Shown: positions 7,169 through 11,441 of the stretch, in pieces
Layout of the letters: the number at the start of each line of letters is the position of its first letter
Position numbering within the stretch: position 1 is the first letter of the stretch
DNA from: Bacteroidaceae bacterium
GTDB taxonomy: Bacteria; Bacteroidota; Bacteroidia; Bacteroidales; Bacteroidaceae
DNA length: 11,441 nucleotides
NCBI GenBank assembly: GCA_900772575.1
Contig: CAAHEN010000153.1
Span: 1 to 11,441, forward strand
Direction: 5' to 3'
Notes under the pieces: model-generated
Seen by the model: only the letters and a program-made list of their open reading frames with translations
Told to the model about the DNA's origin: nothing
Databases searched by the model: none
Position numbers and translations under genes: made by a program

Positions 7169-8085
7169 AGCAAAATCTCTGAAAAGTCATATCTGTGGCC
7201 AGGGATTGCCATAAGGGCATGGGCAACACGGGTGCGATGGCACTGGCGAGGGTCTTTCTCAAAGCATGTCAGGCAGACACGGACATTGTCATCAACAATG
7301 GATTTCAGCCCTAACAGGTAGTCCCGATTCTCAACCAGCGTGGTGCGTTCATACTCGTCAAACAGCACGTCGTAATCATTCTGGGTGTTCAGGATCTGGC
7401 GCTTTGCCGACTCGATGCCCAACTGGGGGATATGCATGTACTTTATTCCTACGCCTTCGCAACCTTTCCGCAATATGTTTTTTGAAAAACCGTATTTCCT
7501 GCTGTAGGCGTTTTTCCTGACATCCACCAAAACGCGCACGTCGTTGGTTATCAGCCGTCGCAAATAGCTTTCGAGCGTAAAGCCTTCATATCCTATTGTG
7601 AAAAGCATAGGGGCGTCATCGATGTACCTTTTCTTTTGCTCATACACCTTTCCCAACTCCTCCTCAGACAAAAGGCGCTCCTTGATGATACTGTTGATGG
7701 CGGTGAAGGGCCAACGCCTATATGTAAAGGCTATCAGCTGGTCTTGCGTCAATTTACCATATTTGTCGCAAACATCGCTTACCAACTGTTGCTCAAAAAC
7801 GTCCAACAGTTGGTATGCCCGTGCATCGTGCAACAGGGAATACACTTTGTCGGTGTCCTCGCAATCGGCTATGGCTATATAACCGTCTCTTTCCAAAGAT
7901 ACGATGTCTTGGTTTGCCTGAAAGGAGAAACACCCATATTTGTATGGGACAAAATCATACATTCTGGCCCCACTCTGCATCCTCGTAAAAATGAACAGAT
8001 ATTTCTGTAAGCATTTAGCCGTTACGCTTCCATTCAGGCGCTCTAGGAATGCTAAGATTATGTTTTTTCTTTGTTTTGCGGTCAT
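7165..8085 (-). CDS. winged-helix/Panacea-like plus DUF488 fusion protein
   Basis: A 306-residue soluble protein in two parts. Residues about 5-150 are helical, and CLQKYLFIF (25-33), YDFVPYKYGCFSFQ (43-56) and LERDGYI (64-70) recall the N-terminal motif of winged-helix/SocA-Panacea proteins; this is a resemblance, not a proven assignment. Residues about 160-295 are a DUF488 domain: FTIGYEG (162-168), LVDVR (186-190), the basic KYGFSK (197-202) and the signature CLTCFEKDPRQCHR (271-284), whose Cys and His residues may form a metal or active site. DUF488 biochemistry is not established. The gene leads a two-gene unit, its stop overlapping the start of the partner. A weak -7-like TATCTTAG lies on the minus strand at 8104-8111. 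The pair may be a defence, toxin-antitoxin or nucleic-acid-processing system; the sequence does not decide. Confidence 0.8.
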   Translation of the reverse strand: MTAKQRKNIILAFLERLNGSVTAKCLQKYLFIFTRMQSGARMYDFVPYKYGCFSFQANQDIVSLERDGYIAIADCEDTDKVYSLLHDARAYQLLDVFEQQLVSDVCDKYGKLTQDQLIAFTYRRWPFTAINSIIKERLLSEEELGKVYEQKKRYIDDAPMLFTIGYEGFTLESYLRRLITNDVRVLVDVRKNAYSRKYGFSKNILRKGCEGVGIKYMHIPQLGIESAKRQILNTQNDYDVLFDEYERTTLVENRDYLLGLKSIVDDNVRVCLTCFEKDPRQCHRTRVAHALMAIPGHRYDFSEILL

Positions 8086-8225
8086 GACTAGCCTTTTAGT
8101 TTGCTAAGATAAGCGTTTCCCAATCATCGGAATGGGGAATTACAAAGCTTAACTCCAGTTTCTACCCTTTTGTGTGTCCTGATGTTCCATGGTGTTTGCC
8201 TGTGATGTTTCTTAGTTTGTGGCGG

Positions 8226-8244
8226 CGCGGCTATAGGTTACGTA
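8226..8244. repeat. copy A of a 19-bp repeat
   Basis: CGCGGCTATAGGTTACGTA matches the sequence at 8700-8718 at 18 of 19 positions, and similarity extends a few bases to the left (TTGTGGC in both). Copy A includes the stop codon and last residues of the 34-residue membrane peptide, read on the minus strand. Confidence 0.6.
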
Positions 8245-8335
8245 GCCATTTCTTGCCGTGGGGCGTACCCAGCCAGATGAGGAAGGACACACAGAAAACG
8301 AGGCCTATGCCGAAAAGAAGAATGTAGTATTCCAT
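8231..8335 (-). CDS. 34-residue single-pass membrane peptide
   Basis: A short frame from ATG (8333-8335) to TAG (8231-8233) encodes 34 residues: MEYYILLFGIGLVFCVSFLI, then WLGTPHGKKWLRNL. Residues about 4-23 form an uninterrupted hydrophobic helix, followed by a basic, Trp-containing tail that would sit at the cytoplasmic face. This is the profile of real bacterial small membrane proteins, and such an amphipathic layout is unlikely by chance in this otherwise broken stretch. No family is recognised. There is no clear ribosome site, as is usual in Bacteroidota. It lies between the hairpin repeats and the DUF488 unit, on the same strand as both flanking genes. Confidence 0.5.
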   Translation of the reverse strand: MEYYILLFGIGLVFCVSFLIWLGTPHGKKWLRNL

Positions 8336-8360
8336 GATGGCTTATTTAGGATTTCAAAGT

Positions 8361-8434
8361 AACGTGTCGAGCAAACCGGCTTTTCTTCGACATATCGAAA
8401 GAACGTGTCGAGCAAACCGGCTTTTCTTCGACAT
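8361..8434. repeat. two 33-bp direct repeats, each a hairpin
   Basis: Identical 33-bp units lie at 8361-8393 and 8402-8434, separated by 8 bp (period 41). Each begins AACGTGTCGAGC and ends TTCTTCGACAT. Within each unit TGTCGA pairs with TCGACA around a 16-nt loop; the second copy extends to ACGTGTCGA/TCGACATGT with one G-T pair. Because the period is not a multiple of three and reading frames across it do not keep a repeated peptide, it is noncoding. It could be a structured RNA, a REP-like element or a protein-binding site. Confidence 0.75.
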
Positions 8435-8440
8435 GTCAAA

Positions 8441-8680
8441 TTACCCATATTGCTGATGTCGGCAAAATGGTTTGCGCGGCTGTGTCCCGCGCCGCGCACA
8501 ACTGTCGAGATAAGTGTCCACGGCGTCCCGGAAGTCCGCTTCTAGGGCGGGCTCGGTGTCGCCCTCATAGGTGATGCAGTCGCCTTCCATTCCGACGACC
8601 TTGCCGAAATAGCAGTTGTCTTCGTCACTCCACTCAACGCTGCCTGTGTAGCCCTTGTATTGCAGTTCCATTGTTTTCAT
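8441..8680 (-). CDS. HicB-like antitoxin, C-terminally shortened, no HicA seen
   Basis: A 79-residue protein. MELQYKGYTGSVEWSDEDNC, then FGKVVGMEGDCITYEGDT and ALEADFRDAVDTYLDSCARR form the partial RNase H-like fold of HicB antitoxins (residues about 4-65). Family members of this type usually go on after the GxxPRKPF motif with a ribbon-helix-helix DNA-binding domain, reaching about 105-115 residues. Here the frame ends nine residues after that motif's proline region (PFCRHQQYG then stop), right before the hairpin repeats. The DNA-binding part is therefore missing. No HicA-sized toxin is present on either side. It may be a decayed antitoxin or a stand-alone anti-toxin that neutralises an incoming HicA. 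Start ATG 8680 is chosen; ATG 8671 is also possible. Confidence 0.75.
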   Translation of the reverse strand: MKTMELQYKGYTGSVEWSDEDNCYFGKVVGMEGDCITYEGDTEPALEADFRDAVDTYLDSCARRGTQPRKPFCRHQQYG

Positions 8681-8699
8681 TTGTTTTGCTTGTGGCTTA

Positions 8700-8718
8700 C
8701 GCGGCTATAGGTCACGTA
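8700..8718. repeat. copy B of a 19-bp repeat
   Basis: CGCGGCTATAGGTCACGTA, 18 of 19 identical to 8226-8244. On the minus strand it reads ACGAAATACGTGACCTATAG, close to the end of the 34-residue peptide gene but with a 4-base gap and no open frame, so it looks like the remnant of a second copy of that gene's tail, upstream of hicB. Confidence 0.5.
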
Positions 8719-8772
8719 TTTCGTCCAATCCGTCGGCTCTCTTAATCGGGGATTATTAAAACCCGGCTATCT

Positions 8773-9645
8773 TCATCCCTCTTTCTTTTTGGGGAGTTTG
8801 GCCGAGAATTTCTCTATCTTCTTTTCGTTGGAGGAGACGCGGCGTTCCACCTTTTTGATGTCTTCGGCTGCGGGCAGCTCCTCGGGGCGGATGCCGCGCT
8901 GTCCGAGCATTTGTCGAACACTTTGATTATTCCCCAGATGTTCGCTCGTTATAGATCGTTCACCATGAAGGTCTTTTTGCTCAACATTGTAATTTGTCAT
9001 TTCTGTGGCAAGATTCTTTGCCGCAATCGTAAGAGTGGGAAGAAAGTCGGCAAGCGGGCGAGTTGACTTGATGCCAAGTCGCCGCTTCATATCCTCGGTG
9101 GTATGCCCGCCGAACAATACGGTGTCGCCCTTGGAGCGTATGCGCCCGAACCCCTTGTCATCCACTCCACGCTCATAGATGTTACGTGATAATTGTTTTT
9201 CAGAAACACGCAATCTATCTCGTGTCTCAAGTCGTGACAATTGATGTAGGTGTTCTGCTATAAGTTCAGCCCGACGGGTTTGGACCGCAAAATATCCTTG
9301 TGCAAAAGCTATTTCTTCTTTCTTTGGGTCTCCATTTTGTGCGATGAGATAGCAAGCATAGCGGGTGAGCATAAAATCTTGCACTTCTCGCTGTCCACCT
9401 TTGCCAATAGGTATCATTTTCGTGACCTCACGAAAATGATCGTCTACGTTGATATTCTGCGATTTGCATGACTCTACCGCCCGGGCAATGGCCACTTGAA
9501 AATTTTCCCATCGTGCATATCCGAGTGTAACCTGCAATTCTCGGGCAAACCATACTTCTATTTTTTCTGAGCCAGTTTCATCTTCGATGTAATGGCAGAT
9601 ATCGTCAAACGATTGCTTATGTTGAGTTATTCTTTGAATATCCAT
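8773..9645 (-). CDS. dinD: DinD-like DNA-damage-inducible protein
   Basis: A 290-residue soluble protein matching DinD in layout. It has an N-terminal BRO/Bro-N-like domain (about 25-125): EVWFARELQVTLGYARWENF (30-49), a VDDHFREVTKMI segment (67-78), and the hallmark LTRYACYLIAQNGDPKKEEI (93-112), followed by FAVQTRRAEL (119-128). A helical region with GFGRIRSKG and a basic Lys-rich C-terminus (KKIEKFSAKLPKKKEG) follow. In E. coli, DinD is SOS-induced and reported to inhibit RecA activity. On a mobile element it could damp or sense the SOS response. It lies downstream of the XRE repressor with its own promoter. Length is near the family's usual 275-290 residues and no break is visible. Confidence 0.88.
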   Translation of the reverse strand: MDIQRITQHKQSFDDICHYIEDETGSEKIEVWFARELQVTLGYARWENFQVAIARAVESCKSQNINVDDHFREVTKMIPIGKGGQREVQDFMLTRYACYLIAQNGDPKKEEIAFAQGYFAVQTRRAELIAEHLHQLSRLETRDRLRVSEKQLSRNIYERGVDDKGFGRIRSKGDTVLFGGHTTEDMKRRLGIKSTRPLADFLPTLTIAAKNLATEMTNYNVEQKDLHGERSITSEHLGNNQSVRQMLGQRGIRPEELPAAEDIKKVERRVSSNEKKIEKFSAKLPKKKEG

Positions 9646-9684
9646 AATGCGACATCAGTATTTATTACTTGTGTTCTTTACTTG

Positions 9685-9692
9685 CAAAGGTA
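9685..9692 (-). promoter_or_regulatory. -7 box of the dinD promoter
   Basis: On the minus strand TACCTTTG is a perfect TAnnTTTG box, about 40 bp before the dinD ATG and 15 bp after the XRE stop. The -33 region is poor. A regulator such as a LexA-type protein could help, but no known SOS box is seen. Confidence 0.5.
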
Positions 9693-9706
9693 GTGTATCC
9701 GCCGGT

Positions 9707-10117
9707 TCATTTGTCTTGCATTTTCTCTAACAATGACATCAATCTCGCAAACTGTTCTTTGTTTTGTGCGAGTAGCTCATTTATTTGTTCTTGGCTTTGT
9801 AGTGAAATGGTCTGCGCCTTGTTGATGGCATCAAGAAACTTATCTATATCTGAACTTTTGACCGTAACGTGTTCGCCCTTGATATTGTCGCCATGTTGGT
9901 TGTATTGGTCGCCACCATGAAAGGACTGTTCATCGATAGATGCTTTGGATTGCTCTATTAATGAACATAATATTTGGCGTCTTGTCTTTGGTATGGCGCC
10001 ACCATACTCCCAATTTTGAATGGTATTTGGAGAAACACCCAACTTTTCAGCAAGCTGTTTTTGCGTCATACCCAATTTTGAGCGAATAGCCCTTATGTCT
10101 AAATCTTTGATATTCAT
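9707..10117 (-). CDS. XRE-family repressor with C-terminal coiled coil
   Basis: A 136-residue protein. The HTH domain covers about 7-58 (IRSKLGMTQKQLAEKLGVSP, then NTIQNWEYGGAIPK), with the recognition helix near residues 28-38. After a polar Gly/Asn/His linker (66-82) come about 45 residues of heptad-like helix (IDKFLDAINKAQTISLQSQE, then INELLAQNKEQFARLMSLLEKM), suited to dimer or tetramer formation. No RecA-dependent peptidase domain is present, so release from DNA would need another signal. It is transcribed away from the rightward operon, the usual position of a lysogeny-type master repressor. AT-rich, unlike the operon it faces. Confidence 0.88.
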   Translation of the reverse strand: MNIKDLDIRAIRSKLGMTQKQLAEKLGVSPNTIQNWEYGGAIPKTRRQILCSLIEQSKASIDEQSFHGGDQYNQHGDNIKGEHVTVKSSDIDKFLDAINKAQTISLQSQEQINELLAQNKEQFARLMSLLEKMQDK

Positions 10118-10188
10118 ATATTTATATTGTATCTGATTTATTTAACTTTGTTTTGGCGCAAAATATTTTGTACTCCTCATCATAGAAC

Positions 10189-10202
10189 ACACAATATTGT
10201 GT
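10189..10202. promoter_or_regulatory. 14-bp palindromic operator candidate
   Basis: ACACAATATTGTGT is a perfect palindrome whose last base is the first base of the rightward -7 box. The position would let a bound dimer block RNA polymerase. The XRE repressor encoded next to it is the likely binder, by inference. Confidence 0.55.
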
Positions 10203-10209
10203 ATCTTTG
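10202..10209 (+). promoter_or_regulatory. -7 box of the rightward control operon
   Basis: TATCTTTG fits TAnnTTTG exactly. No TTTG or TTG lies at the normal 19-21 bp upstream, so the promoter may be weak or need an activator. The leader to ATG 10312 would be about 95 nt. Confidence 0.5.
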
Positions 10210-10258
10210 CAACGTGATACAAATAGTTATAGTACCTACCACACGGAAATATAGGGTG

Positions 10259-10288
10259 CAAATATAGCGAATAGAATCCAACAGACAA
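10259..10288 (-). promoter_or_regulatory. leftward promoter of the XRE repressor
   Basis: On the minus strand TTG (10288-10286) is followed after 19 bp by TATATTTG (10266-10259), a full match to the Bacteroidota consensus. Transcripts would cross the palindrome at 10189-10202 before reaching the XRE start at 10117, so the repressor could also act on its own transcription as a roadblock. Confidence 0.5.
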
Positions 10289-10311
10289 TGTATAACGACA
10301 AAATAAAGACC

Positions 10312-10542
10312 ATGGAGCAAAGAACATTCTTCGACCTCTACGCGGAGCAAAAGCGGAAGCCGACGGCGGCGCAAGTGTTCGTGTCGGACGTCGCGAAGCT
10401 GACGCACCGGTCGGAAATCACGGTGCGGATGTGGCTTTCGGGGGTCAGTGCCCCTGATGAGCTTGCGCAATCCATCATCGCCAAGAAATACGGCGTCAGC
10501 GCGTCGACCCTGTTCCCAAAGCGGGAAAAGTCGCGGGCGTGA
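10312..10542 (+). CDS. small Cro-like DNA-binding protein
   Basis: A 76-residue protein from ATG 10312 (MEQRTFFDLYAEQKRKPTAA); ATG 10288 would add eight residues. The 10312 start is preferred because an A-rich stretch precedes it and the added residues look like linker. Residues about 22-68 read as a helix-turn-helix: FVSDVAKLTHRSEITVRMWL (the second and third helices), then DELAQSIIAKKYGVSASTLF. It is first in the rightward operon, divergent from the XRE repressor, where phages and integrative elements place their Cro-type antagonist. Family not named with certainty. Confidence 0.7.
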   Translation: MEQRTFFDLYAEQKRKPTAAQVFVSDVAKLTHRSEITVRMWLSGVSAPDELAQSIIAKKYGVSASTLFPKREKSRA

Positions 10543-10582
10543 CGGAATACCCGGAACAAAACCCACTAACACAAGATACACC

Positions 10583-10990
10583 ATGAGTACAATGAGCACA
10601 ATCGAACAGATCATGCAGGCGGCCCCCGGGCTGAGCCTGACGGTGAAGGCTGACGACCTGCGGGCCTTCATCCGCGAAGTGGCCGAGGAGGCGGTGGCGC
10701 GTGCGCTGCGGTCGGCCCCGGGCACGGTGGACGCCGATGGCCTGATGAGCATGCGGGAATGCGCGGAATATCTGGGCAGCAGCTACTGCGTGCTGCGAGA
10801 GATGGCTATCAAGGGGGAAGTCCCCTTCGTGTGGCTGGGAAAGAAGCGCATGTTTTCCCGCAAGGCCCTAGGCGACTGGATGGAGCGCAACCGCGTCAAG
10901 AGCAACGACGAGATAGACGCCGACGCGGCGACCTACTGCGCCACGCACCGGGACTGGCTGCTGCCGGCGTCCGCCCGGCGGGCGCGGTGA
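10583..10990 (+). CDS. excisionase-like HTH protein
   Basis: A 135-residue protein. A helical N-terminus (about 1-48, ending in VAEEAVARALRS) is joined to a MerR/excisionase-type HTH at about 54-102: LMSMRECAEYLGSSYCVLRE, then MAIKGEVPFVWLGKKRMFSR and KALGDWMERN. The order (HTH, a wing containing WLGKKRMFSRKALGDW) is that of HTH_17 excisionase-family proteins, which bend attachment-site DNA or regulate transfer genes. It follows the Cro-like gene by 40 bp in the same direction and shares its high G+C content. Whether it is a true Xis for the integrase 4.3 kb away is inference. Start ATG 10583 is preferred over ATG 10592. Confidence 0.82.
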   Translation: MSTMSTIEQIMQAAPGLSLTVKADDLRAFIREVAEEAVARALRSAPGTVDADGLMSMRECAEYLGSSYCVLREMAIKGEVPFVWLGKKRMFSRKALGDWMERNRVKSNDEIDADAATYCATHRDWLLPASARRAR

Positions 10991-11007
10991 CCGGCCCGGA
11001 CACACAG

Positions 11008-11093
11008 CGCCGTCCGGCCGGAGCCGGTGAAGCGTCGCCGGCGTACCTGTCTTACGTTTTGAAACCATTACTTTGTGTGATGGCCGGACGGCG
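11008..11093 (+). ncRNA. structured intergenic region with a long-range stem and T-run
   Basis: CGCCGTCCGGCC (11008-11019) and GGCCGGACGGCG (11082-11093) are perfect reverse complements, enclosing 62 nt and followed directly by six T. Inside, GCCGG (11023-11027) pairs with CCGGC (11037-11041). This is more elaborate than a simple terminator hairpin. It could be an attenuator between the excisionase-like gene and the downstream genes, or the 3' end of a small RNA. Confidence 0.5.
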
Positions 11094-11135
11094 TTTTTTA
11101 CGAACAATGCCCAACCACTATAACAACAACTAGCC

Positions 11136-11369
11136 ATGAAAACCCAAAGAACACAACTGGCGAAAGCGCTGCGTGTGGCCGCCGCCACCCTGGGCGCCGC
11201 CCTATTCCTCATCGCCCTGGGCTGGGCCGGGGAATCCGACCGCCGCGACGCCGTGCTGGCCGAAATGCGGAACAACGGCGCCTTCACGCGCCTTGAGGCC
11301 GCCTATCCCGACGCGGATGAGGCCGAACTCGTAAAGCTCTACGAAGATGGGAAGAACGGACGCAAGTGA
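11136..11369 (+). CDS. small single-pass membrane protein
   Basis: A 77-residue protein. A basic N-terminus (MKTQRTQLAKALRV) leads into a hydrophobic helix at about 13-31 (AAATLGAALFLIALGWAG), then a charged soluble tail (SDRRDAVLAEMRNNGAFTRL, followed by EAAYPDADEAELVKLYEDGK). The segment could be a membrane anchor or an uncleaved signal. The tail looks like an alpha-helical pair. The Cro/Xis-like operon sets the context: this position in integrative elements often holds small uncharacterised proteins. It starts 42 nt after the T-run of the structured region, so its expression may depend on read-through or on a promoter within that region. Family not recognised. Confidence 0.7.
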   Translation: MKTQRTQLAKALRVAAATLGAALFLIALGWAGESDRRDAVLAEMRNNGAFTRLEAAYPDADEAELVKLYEDGKNGRK

Positions 11370-11441
11370 GCGGCGGACGGCCCGCGCCGCCTTCGGGCCG
11401 GCGCTGCGGGATCTGGCGGAGACGCTGGCGGGCATACAGGC
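11347..11441 (+). CDS. start of a further gene, overlapping the previous one (3' end outside)
   Basis: In another frame an ATG at 11347 opens a reading frame that runs off the window: MGRTDASERRTARAAFGPAL, then RDLAETLAGIQ. It overlaps the preceding gene by 23 bp. The amphipathic, Arg/Ala/Leu-rich start looks like a real protein N-terminus and the surrounding operon is tightly packed, but only 31 residues are visible, so identity is unknown. High G+C content makes open frames common by chance, so confidence is limited. Confidence 0.4.
   Translation, partial: MGRTDASERRTARAAFGPALRDLAETLAGIQ

Noticed and set aside
8149..8190. A 13-codon frame on the minus strand between the membrane peptide and the DUF488 gene
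   Set aside because: Too short and without any supporting feature; the 145-bp gap 8086-8230 otherwise shows only a weak promoter-like TATCTTAG.
8361..8434. Possible CRISPR array
   Set aside because: Only two repeats separated by 8 bp, with no spacer-length unique sequence and no cas genes.
8305..8499. A 64-codon frame across the hairpin repeats on the minus strand
   Set aside because: The 41-bp period shifts the frame between the copies, so the peptide does not repeat, and it overlaps hicB and the membrane-peptide gene out of frame.
10201..10210. GTATCTTTGC, which matches the GTAnnTTTGC target core recalled for CTnDOT-type elements
   Set aside because: The motif largely coincides with the -7 promoter box and lies inside the element between divergent control genes, so a promoter is the simpler reading.
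10868..11287. A 139-codon minus-strand frame opposite the excisionase-like and small membrane genes
   Set aside because: Spans two plus-strand genes and the structured intergenic region; composition is typical of a high-G+C antisense shadow.

Overview
The window looks like chromosomal DNA of a member of the order Bacteroidales (phylum Bacteroidota) with a mobile element inserted in it. Four things point there: promoters with the Bacteroidota -7 motif TAnnTTTG, near-absence of Shine-Dalgarno sequences, envelope proteins of types typical of this phylum (LysM fused to a periplasmic-binding fold, a PorT-type outer-membrane barrel, a PorE-type OmpA lipoprotein), and a Bacteroides-type tyrosine recombinase. 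The species cannot be named from the sequence. All calls rest on reading motifs by eye; no database search was run.

Left part (1-4881) is core-like envelope DNA. It holds the 3' end of an unrecognised gene (1-354), then a translationally coupled pair: a secreted LysM plus type 1 periplasmic-binding-fold protein (462-1997) and a PorT-like beta-barrel (1994-2749). Facing them is a 682-residue lipoprotein (complement 2833-4881) with TPR, beta-propeller, carboxypeptidase-regulatory-like and OmpA domains, the order known for PorE of the type IX secretion system. Together they suggest a peptidoglycan/outer-membrane anchoring module, possibly linked to type IX secretion.

The boundary lies in 4882-5087, just upstream of the PorE-like gene. 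A 384-residue tyrosine recombinase (5088-6242) with its own promoter begins there, and everything to its right looks like mobile-element DNA. The exact attachment site cannot be fixed from one end.

The element's cargo runs mostly leftwards. An AT-richer two-gene unit with a 4-bp overlap (complement 6305-8085) encodes a winged-helix/Panacea-like plus DUF488 fusion and an uncharacterised partner; it is the best candidate here for an undescribed system. Next come a 34-residue membrane peptide (complement 8231-8335), a pair of 33-bp hairpin repeats (8361-8434), a HicB-like antitoxin lacking its usual C-terminal DNA-binding region and any visible HicA toxin (complement 8441-8680), and a DinD-like SOS protein (complement 8773-9645).

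The right end (9707-11441) is laid out like a phage or integrative-element control region. A leftward XRE repressor (complement 9707-10117) is divergent from a rightward GC-rich operon: a small Cro-like protein, an excisionase-like HTH protein, a structured intergenic RNA with a long-range stem, a small membrane protein, and the overlapping start of another gene that leaves the window. A perfect 14-bp palindrome overlaps the rightward promoter and is the obvious candidate operator. A plausible reading is that repressor and DinD tie element activity to DNA damage, while the integrase and excisionase-like protein move it.
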